From the NCBI RefSeq assembly GCF_000959525.1, contig NZ_CP009830.1, positions 124,001-188,000 of the forward strand: a DNA stretch of 64,000 nucleotides. The letters run 5' to 3'. Both the position numbers and the translations under genes were made by a program. Below, in pieces: positions 35,980 to 45,013 of this stretch (position 1 is its first letter; the number at the start of each line of letters is the position of its first letter). The DNA is from Burkholderia multivorans ATCC BAA-247 (lineage in GTDB: Bacteria; Pseudomonadota; Gammaproteobacteria; Burkholderiales; Burkholderiaceae). The notes under the pieces are model-generated. The model saw only the letters and a program-made list of their open reading frames with translations. It was not told the origin of the DNA and searched no databases.

Positions 35980-37020
35980 CTATGCAGCGACCGGAATGTT
36001 GCGCTCGACGATGTCGGCGACCACCGCGATCGTGTCGCCGGCCTGCACGAGGCCCGGGAAATGCCGCGCGGCCAGCAGCCCGCGCCGCTTTGCGACGTAT
36101 TCGACCGGTGCGACGCCGGTGCGGTCGATGTCGTGCACGCGCGCGAGCACGTCGCCGGCCTCCACTTCGCTGCCGAGGTCGCAACACATCTCGAGCAGCC
36201 CGCGATGCTCGCTCGTCGTGAAGCACGCGCCGTCGGGCATGTCGAGCAGCGTCGTCGTACGCGGTGCCGTGCGCGCGACGCCGCCGTCTTCGTTCGGATG
36301 CGTCGCCAGCACGCCGGCATGCGCGAGAAATCCGCGCACGCCGCGCTCGGCGATCGCGACGCTCGCCGCGGTCGACGTGCCGCCGCCGCCGAGTTCGGTC
36401 GACACGAACACCTTGCCGGCCGCTTCGGCCGCCGTGTCGTACAGGCCGACGCTGTCGAGTTCGAGCATGCGCATCGAATACGGCGCGCCGAACGCGCGCA
36501 TCGCACGCTCGCAGCGCGCTTCCTGCTCGCGATCGTCGAGCACGTGAATCGCCGCGAACGGCACGAAGTCGAGCGTGCGCCCGCCCGCGTGGATGTCGAG
36601 CACGTGCGTCGCGAGCGGCAAGAGGTGCCGCTGGAAGTAATCGGCGATCTTCTCGGTCACGGTGCCGTCGGGCCGCCCGGGAAAACTGCGGTTCAGGTTG
36701 CCCGCATCGATCGGCGACGTACGGCGCCCGGCACGAAACGCCGGATAGTTCATGAACGGCACGATGATCACGCGGCCCGTCACGTCGGACGCCTTCAGCG
36801 AACCGGCGAGCTTCGCGAGCGCGACCGGTCCTTCGTACTCGTCGCCGTGATTGCCGCCCGTCAGCAGCACGGTCGGCCCGTCGCCGCGCTTCACGACGGT
36901 CACTGGAATCATCACCGCGCCCCACGCGGAGTCGTCGCGCGAGTACGGCAGCTTGAGGAAGCCGTGCTGTTCGCCGTCCGCGTCGAAGTCGACGGTCGGC
37001 ACAATCGGTGAAGCACGCAT
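35980..37020 (-). CDS. doeB: DoeB, N-alpha-acetyl-L-2,4-diaminobutyrate deacetylase
   Basis: The 346-residue protein belongs to the succinylglutamate desuccinylase/aspartoacylase family. The zinc motif GGNHGDEYEG places His58 and Glu61, and a second metal or catalytic element is seen in THVLDIHAGGRTLDF. A C-terminal domain follows with VEAGDVLARVHD. In the ectoine pathway it releases acetate from N-alpha-acetyl-diaminobutyrate. It follows doeA after a 4-bp gap and precedes doeX. Confidence 0.9.
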   Translation of the reverse strand: MRASPIVPTVDFDADGEQHGFLKLPYSRDDSAWGAVMIPVTVVKRGDGPTVLLTGGNHGDEYEGPVALAKLAGSLKASDVTGRVIIVPFMNYPAFRAGRRTSPIDAGNLNRSFPGRPDGTVTEKIADYFQRHLLPLATHVLDIHAGGRTLDFVPFAAIHVLDDREQEARCERAMRAFGAPYSMRMLELDSVGLYDTAAEAAGKVFVSTELGGGGTSTAASVAIAERGVRGFLAHAGVLATHPNEDGGVARTAPRTTTLLDMPDGACFTTSEHRGLLEMCCDLGSEVEAGDVLARVHDIDRTGVAPVEYVAKRRGLLAARHFPGLVQAGDTIAVVADIVERNIPVAA

Positions 37021-37024
37021 CGGT

Positions 37025-38233
37025 CTACTCCTTCACGAACAGCTTGCGCGGCGTGTTGCAGAACGTCTCGACACCGGTTTCGGTGATCAGGATGCTTTCG
37101 GTGATCTCGAGCCCCCAGTCGTCGAGCCACAGCCCCGGCATGAAGTGGAACGTCATGCCCGGTTCGAGCACCGTGCGGTCGCCCGGTCGCAGGCTCATCG
37201 TGCGCTCGCCCCAGTCCGGCGGGTAGCTCGCGCCGATCGGATAGCCGCAGCGGCTGTCCTTCTCGATGCCCGCGCGGCGCAGCACCGCGAAGAACGCGTT
37301 GGCGATGTCCTCGCAGACGTTGCCCGGCTTCGCGGCCGCGAGCCCGGCCTCGATCCCTTCGACTACCGCGCGCTCGGCCTCGATGAAGTGCGCCGGCGGC
37401 TTGCCGAGATAGACCGTGCGCGACAGCGGACAGTGATAGCGGCGGTAGCAGCCGGCGATCTCGAAGAACGTGCCGGCGCCGCGCTCGAACGTCGTGTCGT
37501 CCCAGGTCAGATGCGGCGCGGCTGCGTCGGCGCCGGTCGGCAGCAGCGGCACGATCGCCGGATAGTCGCCGCCGAAGCCGTCGGCGCCGCCGATGCCGGT
37601 CGCGTAGATCTGCGCGACGAGATCGCTCTTCTTCATGCCCGGCTCGATCGTCTCGACGATATGCGCATGCATCCGTTCGACGATGCGCGCGGCCACGCGC
37701 ATGTATTCGATCTCGCGCGGCGACTTCACCGCGCGCTGCCAGTTCACGAGTGCCGTCGCGTCGACCCAGCGCGCGGCGGGCAGGTGCTTCTGCAGCGACG
37801 CGTACGCGGCCGCGCTGAAGTAGTAGTTGTCGAGTTCGACGCCGATGCGCAATGCGCCCCAGCCGCGCGCCGCAATCACTTCGGTCGACAAGTAGTCCAT
37901 CGGGTGGCGATCCGGCGACTGCACGTAATGATCGGGATAGCCGACGATGTCGTCGTGCGCCATGAACACGGTGCGCTTCGCGCCGTTCGCGTCCTGGCCG
38001 CGGCCGAACCAGACGGGTTCGCCGTCCATCGGCAGCAGCACGCACTGGTGTACGTAGAACGACCAGCCGTCATAGCCGGTCAGCCAGCCCATGTTGGTCG
38101 GGTCCGTGACGATCAGCAGGTCGATGCCGGCCCGCTCCATCGCCGCGCGCGTCTTCGCGATGCGCGCAGCGTATTCGCTGCGCGCGAACGCAAGACGCGG
38201 CGCGGCTTCGTAGGTTTCGATGACTGCAGACAT
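37025..38233 (-). CDS. doeA: DoeA, ectoine hydrolase (M24 creatinase/prolidase-like)
   Basis: The 402-residue protein (start MSAVIETYEAAPRLAF) has a creatinase-type N-terminal domain (GIDLLIVTDPTNMGWLTGYDGWSFYVHQ) and a pita-bread domain (KSPREIEYMRVAARI, RGAGTFFEIAGCYRRYHCPLSRT, MTFHFMPGLWLDDWGLEITESILIT). Ectoine hydrolases of this class open the ectoine ring to N-acetyl-diaminobutyrate and lack the full metal ligand set of true peptidases. Here too several of the usual Asp/His/Glu metal ligands appear replaced. A longer in-frame start adds 28 unrelated residues. Confidence 0.9.
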   Translation of the reverse strand: MSAVIETYEAAPRLAFARSEYAARIAKTRAAMERAGIDLLIVTDPTNMGWLTGYDGWSFYVHQCVLLPMDGEPVWFGRGQDANGAKRTVFMAHDDIVGYPDHYVQSPDRHPMDYLSTEVIAARGWGALRIGVELDNYYFSAAAYASLQKHLPAARWVDATALVNWQRAVKSPREIEYMRVAARIVERMHAHIVETIEPGMKKSDLVAQIYATGIGGADGFGGDYPAIVPLLPTGADAAAPHLTWDDTTFERGAGTFFEIAGCYRRYHCPLSRTVYLGKPPAHFIEAERAVVEGIEAGLAAAKPGNVCEDIANAFFAVLRRAGIEKDSRCGYPIGASYPPDWGERTMSLRPGDRTVLEPGMTFHFMPGLWLDDWGLEITESILITETGVETFCNTPRKLFVKE

Positions 38234-38243
38234 CTGTCTCCTC

Positions 38244-39248
38244 TCAGGTCGTGAGGTCGTTGTGAAAAATCGTTCCGGCGCCCGCGGCGCGGGCGCGCTG
38301 CAGCGCGAGAACGGCAATGGCAGTGTCCTGCGCGCCGGTTCCGGTCAGGTCGCAGATCGTGATCTCGTCGCGATGCGTGCGGCCGGCGCAACGGCCGGCA
38401 ATCACTTCGCCGAGTTCGGGAAAGACCGCGTCGGCCGCGACGGCGCCGGCCGCGATCGCATGCCGCAGCTCGCCGACCACACGGGTCTGCTGCAAGCGGT
38501 CGCAGACGTAGCGCGCGGCCGCGAATACCGACGGCGCGAGTTCGGTCTTGTATTCGGCATCGGAGCCCATCGCAGTCACGTGCAGCCCCGGATGCAGATC
38601 CTCGGCATTCACGAGCGGCTCGCGGCTCGGCGTCGTGGTGACCGCGATGTCGGCATCGGCGAGCGCCGCATGCACCGATCGCGCGACGCTCGCCTCGATG
38701 CCATGCGCGCTGCGCACGTCGGCAGCAAATTGCGCCGCACGTGCGGCATCGCGCGCCCAGACCGTCACATGCGCGACGTCGCGCACGAGCCGCAATGCGT
38801 CGAGCTGCAGCCGCGCCTGTTCGCCGGCGCCGATCACGGCCACGCGCCGCGCATCGGCCCGCGCGAGATGACGCGCGGCGACCGCGCCCGCGGCGGCGGT
38901 GCGCACGGCGGTCAGATAGCCGTTGTCGAGCAGCACGGCCTCGGTCAGGCCGGTACGCGCGGACAGCACGAGCATCAGCCCGTTCAGGCTCGGCAGGCCG
39001 AGCGACGGGTTGTCGAAGAAGCCGGGGCTGATCTTGATCGCGAAGCTGTCGAAGCGCGGCAAGTAGGCGGTTTTCACATCGACTTCGCCGTGACGCGCAG
39101 GCAGCGCGAGATTGAGGATCGGCGGCATCGCGACGGGCTCCGTCGCGAGCGACACAAACGCGGCTTCGACCTGATCGATCGCGTCGAGATCGAGCGGCAC
39201 CAGCGTGCGCAGTTGCGTCTGGCCGAGCAGCGTGATGGGATGCGCCAT
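38244..39248 (-). CDS. eutC: EutC, ornithine cyclodeaminase/mu-crystallin family protein
   Basis: The 334-residue protein matches ornithine cyclodeaminase: NGLMLVLSARTGLTEAVLLDNGYLTAVRTAAAGAVAARHLAR, then a Rossmann fold with VAVIGAGEQARLQLDALRLVRDV, and AMGSDAEYKTELAP near the end. In ectoine users EutC works with EutB on the conversion of hydroxyectoine-derived intermediates to ectoine-type ones. I start at the ATG at 39248, just after the eutB stop at 39250. It is 10 bp upstream of doeA in the operon. Confidence 0.88.
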   Translation of the reverse strand: MAHPITLLGQTQLRTLVPLDLDAIDQVEAAFVSLATEPVAMPPILNLALPARHGEVDVKTAYLPRFDSFAIKISPGFFDNPSLGLPSLNGLMLVLSARTGLTEAVLLDNGYLTAVRTAAAGAVAARHLARADARRVAVIGAGEQARLQLDALRLVRDVAHVTVWARDAARAAQFAADVRSAHGIEASVARSVHAALADADIAVTTTPSREPLVNAEDLHPGLHVTAMGSDAEYKTELAPSVFAAARYVCDRLQQTRVVGELRHAIAAGAVAADAVFPELGEVIAGRCAGRTHRDEITICDLTGTGAQDTAIAVLALQRARAAGAGTIFHNDLTT

Positions 39249-39249
39249 A

Positions 39250-40221
39250 TCAGTTCTCCGCAATCAGCCGGCGATGCGCGGCCATGTCGATGTTCGCGCC
39301 GCTCACGACGACCACGATGGGCCCGTCGCGCCGGCTGCGCGGAACGGCTTCGTCGAGCAGCGCGGCGATGCCGACCGCGCCCGCGCCTTCGACGACGAGC
39401 CGCTCTTCGCGATACGCGTGCGCGATGCCGCGTGCGATCGAGCGCTCGTCGAGCAGCACGACGTCGTCGGCCAGCGCGCGCGTGAGGTCGAACGTGTAGC
39501 GGTTGTCGAGACCGATGCCGCCGCCGAGCGAATCGGCGAGCGTCGGCTGTTCTTCGACGTCGACGGGACGACCGGCAGCGAGGCTCGCATGCATGGCTGC
39601 GCCGCGCGCCATCGACACGCCGATCACCGCAATCGACGGCCGGATCGCTTTCGCGGCAAATGCGACGCCGCTGAACAGCCCGCCGCCGGACAGCGGGACG
39701 ATCAGCGTGCCTGCATCGGGCAGCGCTTCGAGAATCTCGACGCCGATCGTCGCCTGGCCCGCGATGATGCGCGGATCGTCGAACGGCGGCACGTACGCAT
39801 AGCCTTCGTCGCGTGCGAGGCGTCGCGCCTCCGCCTGCGCGTCGTCCTGGCTGGCGCCGACGATCGCGACGCGCGCGCCGAGCGCGGCTACCGCATCGAC
39901 CTTGTTCGCCGGCACGAGCGACGACATGCAGACGGCCGCTTCAAGGCCGAGCGCGCGCGCCGCATGAGCGACCGCGCGCCCATGATTGCCGGTCGATGCG
40001 GTAACGACGCGCGTCACGCGCTGCGCCGCGAGTTCCGCGAGCACATTGGTCGCGCCGCGGATCTTGAAGCTGCCCGTCGGCTGCAGCGTTTCGAGCTTCA
40101 GGTGAACGGGGACGCCGGCGCGCGCCGACAGCGCAGCGGACGCGACGAGCGGCGTGACGCACGTACGCCCGGCGATGCGTTGGCGCGCGCGGTAGACGTC
40201 GGACAGCGACAGGAAGGACAT
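39250..40221 (-). CDS. eutB: EutB, threonine dehydratase-like PLP enzyme
   Basis: The 323-residue protein is a fold-type II PLP enzyme: Schiff-base Lys53 in LQPTGSFKIRGATN, STGNHGRAVAHAA for phosphate contact, and the glycine-rich VPLSGGGLFSGVA. It resembles threonine dehydratase, but its place between enuR and eutC identifies it as the hydroxyectoine utilisation dehydratase EutB, thought to remove the hydroxyl-derived water. The ATG at 40221 is chosen; a GTG three codons upstream is possible. Confidence 0.88.
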   Translation of the reverse strand: MSFLSLSDVYRARQRIAGRTCVTPLVASAALSARAGVPVHLKLETLQPTGSFKIRGATNVLAELAAQRVTRVVTASTGNHGRAVAHAARALGLEAAVCMSSLVPANKVDAVAALGARVAIVGASQDDAQAEARRLARDEGYAYVPPFDDPRIIAGQATIGVEILEALPDAGTLIVPLSGGGLFSGVAFAAKAIRPSIAVIGVSMARGAAMHASLAAGRPVDVEEQPTLADSLGGGIGLDNRYTFDLTRALADDVVLLDERSIARGIAHAYREERLVVEGAGAVGIAALLDEAVPRSRRDGPIVVVVSGANIDMAAHRRLIAEN

Positions 40222-40258
40222 GGAACGCACGCCTCATTGATGTGGTGCGATCCAGTCT

Positions 40259-40296
40259 AATGTTCCAAATTGCGCTTTCGAATGTCCTGGTACATT
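40259..40296. promoter_or_regulatory. Candidate EnuR sites upstream of eutB
   Basis: AATGTTCCAA (40259-40268) and AATGTCCTGG (40281-40290) are similar words exactly 22 bp apart (two helix turns), 38-69 bp upstream of eutB. A third, ATTGTCCTAG, lies at 41807-41816 upstream of enuR. The second word also forms an inverted repeat AATGT-N6-ACATT (40281-40296). MocR-type regulators often bind direct repeats; this assignment is tentative. Confidence 0.35.
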
Positions 40297-40338
40297 GTGC
40301 GGCGCTTGTGTGCGGCGCCGCATCGCTGCAGCGGAAAG

Positions 40339-41751
40339 TCAGTGGAAATCGTGCACGTGCGGATATTGCTCGAACACGCCGGCCATTGTCTCGAGCGCCG
40401 CATTGCACGCGGCGTCGGTGGTTTCCGCGCCGATGCACACGCGCACCGCGTTCGGCCGCTCGGTACCGCCGACGAGAAACGGATCGGGCGACGTGACCGC
40501 GATCTTGCGCGTGCGCAATTCGCGCACGAGGCGATCGGCCTGCCAGTAGTCGGGCACGCGCAGCCACGCCGACAGCGCGTTCGGATGCGCGCCGAGCAGA
40601 TATGGGCCAAGCGCGGCCTTCACCATCTCCTGCCGCACCGCGAGCCGCTGCCGCTGCAGCTCGACGAGCCGGCGCGCGGTGCCGTCCGCGATCCAGCGCG
40701 TCGCGATCTCGGCGATCGGCGACGTCGCCATCCAGCTGCTCACGCGCAGCACGCTCTCCACGCGCAAAGCAAGGCGCCGCGGCATGGCCAGGTAGCCGGT
40801 GCGCAACCCCGTCAGCACCGATTTCGTCATGCTCGTGCAGTAAAAGCCGAGCTCGGGAATCATGCTCGCGATCGGCGTCGCGGTTTTGGCGGGAAGCGCG
40901 CCGTACACGTCGTCCTCGATCACGTACACGCCGTAGCGCGCCGCAATCCGTGCGATCGACCGGCGTCGCGAATCGGACATCATCGAAACGGTGGGATTGT
41001 TGAGCGTCGGCGTGCAAACGAGCGCGCTGATCCGCTCGCCGTCGCACATTTCCTCGAAGTGTTCGGGGCGGATCCCGTGCTCGTCCATCTCGAGTCCCTT
41101 CAGCGTAAACCCGAGCACGTTCGCGGAGCCGATCACGCCATGATCGGTCAGGCTTTCGCAGAGCACGGTGTCGCCCGGGCCGACGATCGACGCGAGCGCG
41201 AGAAAGATGCCATGCGCGGCACCGTTCGTGATCAGCAACGATTCCGGGTGCACGGGCATGTTCAGCGACGCGAGCCATGCGGCGCCGGCTTCGCGATGCG
41301 CGTCGAGGCCGGCGATCGGCCGGAACGAGCGGATCCACGGCTGATCCTCGGTGCCGGCCAGCTCCGCGCAGACGGCCCGCCATGCCGCGTCGTGTTCCGG
41401 CGTATGCACGATGCGCGCGATCGAGAAATCGACGAGCTCGCGTTCGGCCGTATCGAGCATGTAGTTCGACATCGACTCGGTCACGCGCGCGGCGACGAAG
41501 CTGCCGCGCCCGACCTCGCAGCGGATCAGGCCCTGCCTTTCGAGCTCCTTGTACGCGTTGGTCACCGTCTGCACGCTGACGCCGAGACTGGCCGCGACGT
41601 CGCGCTGCGGCGCGAGCCGTGCGCCCGGCGCGAGCGCGCCGCTCTCGATGTCGGCGGCGATCGCCTTCACGAGCCGCTTGTATTTCGACTCGATGCCATG
41701 CACGGCGCCGATCGCGTCGTGCCAGCGTGTCGATACCTCGGTCCGTCCCAT
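40339..41751 (-). CDS. enuR: EnuR, MocR-type (GntR-aminotransferase fusion) regulator of ectoine use
   Basis: The 470-residue protein has an N-terminal GntR winged helix (KAIAADIESGALAPGARLAPQRDVAASLGVSVQTVTNAYKELERQGLI, residues 29-76) and an aminotransferase class I-like domain with ISALVCTPTLNNPT, YGVYVIEDDVYG and the PLP Lys310 in YCTSMTKSVLTGLRTGYL. In other bacteria EnuR binds N-acetyl-diaminobutyrate or diaminobutyrate through its PLP and releases the operon from repression. It heads the operon, 117 bp upstream of eutB. A longer frame start would add 45 non-conserved residues. Confidence 0.92.
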   Translation of the reverse strand: MGRTEVSTRWHDAIGAVHGIESKYKRLVKAIAADIESGALAPGARLAPQRDVAASLGVSVQTVTNAYKELERQGLIRCEVGRGSFVAARVTESMSNYMLDTAERELVDFSIARIVHTPEHDAAWRAVCAELAGTEDQPWIRSFRPIAGLDAHREAGAAWLASLNMPVHPESLLITNGAAHGIFLALASIVGPGDTVLCESLTDHGVIGSANVLGFTLKGLEMDEHGIRPEHFEEMCDGERISALVCTPTLNNPTVSMMSDSRRRSIARIAARYGVYVIEDDVYGALPAKTATPIASMIPELGFYCTSMTKSVLTGLRTGYLAMPRRLALRVESVLRVSSWMATSPIAEIATRWIADGTARRLVELQRQRLAVRQEMVKAALGPYLLGAHPNALSAWLRVPDYWQADRLVRELRTRKIAVTSPDPFLVGGTERPNAVRVCIGAETTDAACNAALETMAGVFEQYPHVHDFH

Positions 41752-42156
41752 CTCGATGTCTCCGTCGTTGCTTCCGCATGGTCGCTCAGAAAGACACCCG
41801 AAAAATATTGTCCTAGTGCAATCGCGTGCGAAAGCAGGACGCTGCGGGCCGTACCGCGGCGTGCACTTCGCGTGCCTGCTACGCATGTCTTACGAAAAGA
41901 TGACAGTCCGGCCTCCGCACGCGCGGCGCCCGCGCCGTGCCCGAGCGCGGTATCGCGGAACGGCGCACGTCAGACTATTCAATATTGAGCGCACCGGACC
42001 GGACGAAGGCACAGCCTCGGCATCGCGCCGCTTGACCGTGCGTCGCGCGCGGCCTAGATTCGTCGTTGCGGGCGGCCGAACCGCACGACGACGTGACAGC
42101 CGGATGACACCGAACGATAGTTTGCTATCGAATGGTTTTGCCTTATCATCTCGCCC
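41752..42156. other. Divergent control region between enuR and marR
   Basis: These 405 bp hold the promoters of the ectoine operon (minus) and of the marR-efflux operon (plus). On the enuR side there is an AT-rich block (41799-41812) with an ATTGTCCTAG word. On the marR side lies a CGATAG-TTTG-CTATCG palindrome (42115-42130). No gene was recognised. Confidence 0.5.
42115..42130. promoter_or_regulatory. MarR-type operator
   Basis: CGATAG (42115-42120) and CTATCG (42125-42130) are perfect inverted 6-mers around TTTG, 26 bp upstream of the marR ATG at 42157. AT-rich palindromes of this size directly in front of the gene are typical autoregulatory MarR sites. It overlaps the likely -10 region. 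Confidence 0.65.
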
Positions 42157-42636
42157 ATGACGAATCTGCACGATCTCCGCCTCGCCGTCAGCAGCCTGCT
42201 GGTGCTCAGCGCGCGCAAGTGGCGCCGCGCGAGCGACAGCATGCTCACCGCGTACAACGTGTCCGAAGCGTGCGCGACGCCGCTGCTGATCGCCGGTCGC
42301 CTCGGCGAAGGCGTGCGTCAGGGCACGCTCGCCGAGTACGTCGGCATCGAAGGCCCGTCGCTCGTGCGTCTGCTGGATCAGCTGTGCGCGGCCGGCCTCG
42401 CGCGCCGCGACGAAGATCCGCACGATCGCCGAGCGAAAACGATCTCGCTGACGGCCGAGGGCCGCGCCGTCACCGAGAAGATGGAGGAAGATCTGCGCGT
42501 GCTGCGCGCGCAGGTGCTCAAGGGGATCTCGCGCAGCGACCTCGAAGCGACGCTGCGCGTGCTGACCGCATTCAATGGCGCCGACGCACATGCATCGACG
42601 CCGCGCGCGCCGCACTCCGCCGCTTCCGCGTCATGA
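42157..42636 (+). CDS. MarR family transcriptional regulator of the efflux operon
   Basis: The 159-residue protein has the MarR winged helix: RQGTLAEYVGIEGPSLVRLLDQLCAAGLARRDEDPHDRRAKTISLTAEGRAVTEKM, including the conserved wing D-x-R-(A/S)-K. It shares a 4-bp ATGA overlap with the FUSC-protein gene. A palindrome just upstream suggests autorepression, relieved by a phenolic or aromatic effector, as in homologous aaeXAB-like or emr-type systems. Confidence 0.92.
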   Translation: MTNLHDLRLAVSSLLVLSARKWRRASDSMLTAYNVSEACATPLLIAGRLGEGVRQGTLAEYVGIEGPSLVRLLDQLCAAGLARRDEDPHDRRAKTISLTAEGRAVTEKMEEDLRVLRAQVLKGISRSDLEATLRVLTAFNGADAHASTPRAPHSAASAS

Positions 42637-44765
42637 CCTACCCGAGCCTTCGCGACTGGCTGTTCTCGGGCAAGACGTTCGCCGCATCGATGCTGGCGCT
42701 GTATCTCGGCCTGTACTTCCAGCTGCCGCGTCCATACTGGGCGATGGCGAGCGTCTACATCGTGTCGAACCCGTTCGTCGGCGCGACGCGCTCGAAGGCG
42801 CTGTATCGCGCGCTCGGCACCGCACTCGGCGCGGCGGCGGCGATCTTCTTCGTGCCGCCGTTCGTCGAGACGCCGCTCCTGTTCAGCGTCATCGTCGCAA
42901 CATGGTGCGGCACGCTGCTCTACCTCGCGATCTCCGACCGCACCGCGCGCAGCTACGTGTTCATGCTTGCCGGCTACACGATGCCGCTCGTCGCGCTGCC
43001 GACCGTGACGAACCCGGCCAGCGTGTTCGACGTCGCGATCGCGCGCACCGAAGAGATCGTGCTCGGCATCGTCTGCGCGAGCGTGGTCGGCAGCACGGTG
43101 TTTCCGAACCGGCTCGCGCCGACGCTGATCGAGCGCACCGACGCCTGGTTCAGGGATGCCGCGTTCTACGGGCGCGAAACGCTGTCCGGCCGTATCGCCG
43201 GCAAGGCATTGAGCGCCTGCCGGCAGCGGCTCGCGACCACGATCACGGGCCTCGAATTCCTGCTGAGCCAACTGAGCTACGACCATGCGCATCCGCGCGT
43301 GCTGTCGCGCGCGCAGGCGCTCGCGGGGCGAATGCAGCTGTTCCTGCCGCTGATGTCGTCGCTTGCCGATCCGCTCATCGCGCTGATGCGCGACCTGCAC
43401 GTGCGGCCGCCCGCACTCGATGCCTTGCTCGCCGACGCCGCGGCATGGTTCGACGCACCGCTGCCCACGATCAAGCCCGGCACCGACGGCGACATGGCCG
43501 ACGATCCGGTCGCGGACCGCCTGCGCGCCGGCATCGCGGCGCTGCAGCCGACCGACGAGGCACTCGCGAGCTGGGACGGCGCGCTGCTGTCGAACGCGCT
43601 ATGGCGGCTGCGCCAGGTGATCGACATCTGGCAGGACTGCCGTTCGCTGCGCGCGCTGATCGCGAACGAATCGGGCGTGTGGCAGCCGCGCTACCGGCAC
43701 TGGCGGCTCGGCGGCACCGAGCGCTTCTTCGATCGCGGCATGATGCTGTTCTCGACGCTGACCGTCGTCGGCGCAATCGTGTTCGCATGCTGGCTGTGGA
43801 TCGAATCGGGCTGGCACGACGGTGCCGGCGCCGTCACGCTCGTGGCCGTCGCGTGCAGCTTCTTCGCGGCGCTCGACGAACCGGCGCCGATGGTGTTCCG
43901 GTTCTTCCTCGCGACGGCCGCGAGCGTCGTGTTCGCGGGGCTTTACCTCTTCGTCGTGCTGCCGCACGTGCACGATTTCCCGATGCTCGTGCTGATGTTC
44001 GCGGGCCCGTTCATCCTGATCGGCACGCTGCTGCCGCGACCGCAGTTCAACATGGTCACGATGCTCGTCGCGGTCAACACGGCGACGTTCGTCAGCATCC
44101 AGGGCGCCTACGACGCCGACTTCTTCGTGTTTCTGAACAGCAACCTTGCAGGCGTCGCGGGACTGCTGTTCGCCTACGTGTGGACACGCGCGACGCGGCC
44201 GTTCGGCGCCGAGCTCGCGGTGCGGCGGCTGCTGCGCTCGGGCTGGGAGGACGTCGCACGCTCGGCCTCGACGCAACCGCTCGAAGACCAGCGCAATCAT
44301 GCGTCGCGCATGCTCGATCGCGTGACGCAACTGCTGCCGCGTCTCGGCGCCTCCGACGACCACCGTCATCCGTCGATCGAGAGCTTCCGCGACCTGCGCA
44401 TCGCGCTGAACGCGCTCGATCTGCGCCGGCTGCGGCGCAAATTGTCCGGCGATCTGTCCGACGCGATCGATCGCGTGCTCGCCGGCGTAACCGACCACTA
44501 CGCGCGCTGCGCCGCGGCGAACGCGCGTCAGCCGGTACCGCCCGCGCTGCTCGAATCGATCGACGATGCGCTGCGGCGCGTGGTCGGCCGCAATCTGCCC
44601 GGCGCGGCACCCGCGCCCGGCGATGCGCCGCCGGCCGGTCACGCGATCCCGGTCATGCATCGCCGGCTGCGCGACGCGCTGCATGCGCTCGTCGGCCTGC
44701 GTCTGTCGCTGTATCCGGCCGCGTCCACGCGCGCGCCGCAAACGCCCGACGGAGCGCAGGCATGA
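42633..44765 (+). CDS. FUSC-family inner-membrane efflux protein (AaeB-like)
   Basis: The 710-residue protein starts MTYPSLRDWLFSGKTFAASMLALYLGLYFQLPRPYWAMASVYIV, the membrane start of aromatic-acid exporters (FUSC/AaeB). It has two blocks of about five to six helices, the second beginning GTERFFDRGMMLFSTLTVVGAIVFACWLW, separated and followed by cytosolic parts. With a DUF1656 peptide, an HlyD adaptor and an outer-membrane factor it forms a tripartite exporter for aromatic acids or drugs. The start is set by the ATGA overlap with marR. Confidence 0.9.
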   Translation: MTYPSLRDWLFSGKTFAASMLALYLGLYFQLPRPYWAMASVYIVSNPFVGATRSKALYRALGTALGAAAAIFFVPPFVETPLLFSVIVATWCGTLLYLAISDRTARSYVFMLAGYTMPLVALPTVTNPASVFDVAIARTEEIVLGIVCASVVGSTVFPNRLAPTLIERTDAWFRDAAFYGRETLSGRIAGKALSACRQRLATTITGLEFLLSQLSYDHAHPRVLSRAQALAGRMQLFLPLMSSLADPLIALMRDLHVRPPALDALLADAAAWFDAPLPTIKPGTDGDMADDPVADRLRAGIAALQPTDEALASWDGALLSNALWRLRQVIDIWQDCRSLRALIANESGVWQPRYRHWRLGGTERFFDRGMMLFSTLTVVGAIVFACWLWIESGWHDGAGAVTLVAVACSFFAALDEPAPMVFRFFLATAASVVFAGLYLFVVLPHVHDFPMLVLMFAGPFILIGTLLPRPQFNMVTMLVAVNTATFVSIQGAYDADFFVFLNSNLAGVAGLLFAYVWTRATRPFGAELAVRRLLRSGWEDVARSASTQPLEDQRNHASRMLDRVTQLLPRLGASDDHRHPSIESFRDLRIALNALDLRRLRRKLSGDLSDAIDRVLAGVTDHYARCAAANARQPVPPALLESIDDALRRVVGRNLPGAAPAPGDAPPAGHAIPVMHRRLRDALHALVGLRLSLYPAASTRAPQTPDGAQA

Positions 44766-44799
44766 TGCCGCTTCCCTACCCGACTTTCCGACCGCGACC

Positions 44800-45012
44800 A
44801 TGATCGGCGAAATCGACATTCTCGGCGTGTTCGTGCCCGCTCCGCTCGTGCTGATGCTGATCGCCTACCTGATCAACGTCGCCGTGCGCACCGTGCTCGA
44901 TCGCATCGGCTTCTACCGCCTCGTCTGGCACCGTTCGATCTTCGATCTCGGCATCTACGTGTTCGTATTCGCCGCCGTCGTGATCGTGTCCCACCATTTC
45001 GTGGCTACCTAA
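44800..45012 (+). CDS. DUF1656 small membrane protein (AaeX-like)
   Basis: The 70-residue protein (MIGEIDILGVFVPAPLVLMLIAYLINVAVR, then FDLGIYVFVFAAVVIVSHHFVAT) has two membrane helices and is typical of DUF1656/AaeX peptides, always found between FUSC and HlyD genes. Its function in the complex is unknown. It ends 1 bp before the GTG of the adaptor gene. Confidence 0.9.
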   Translation: MIGEIDILGVFVPAPLVLMLIAYLINVAVRTVLDRIGFYRLVWHRSIFDLGIYVFVFAAVVIVSHHFVAT

Positions 45013-45013
45013 C

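Noticed and set aside
34288-37011. A 907-codon plus-strand open frame
   Set aside because: It runs antisense through doeC, doeX and doeB, which are all clearly conserved on the other strand; the translation is a charged, repetitive shadow.
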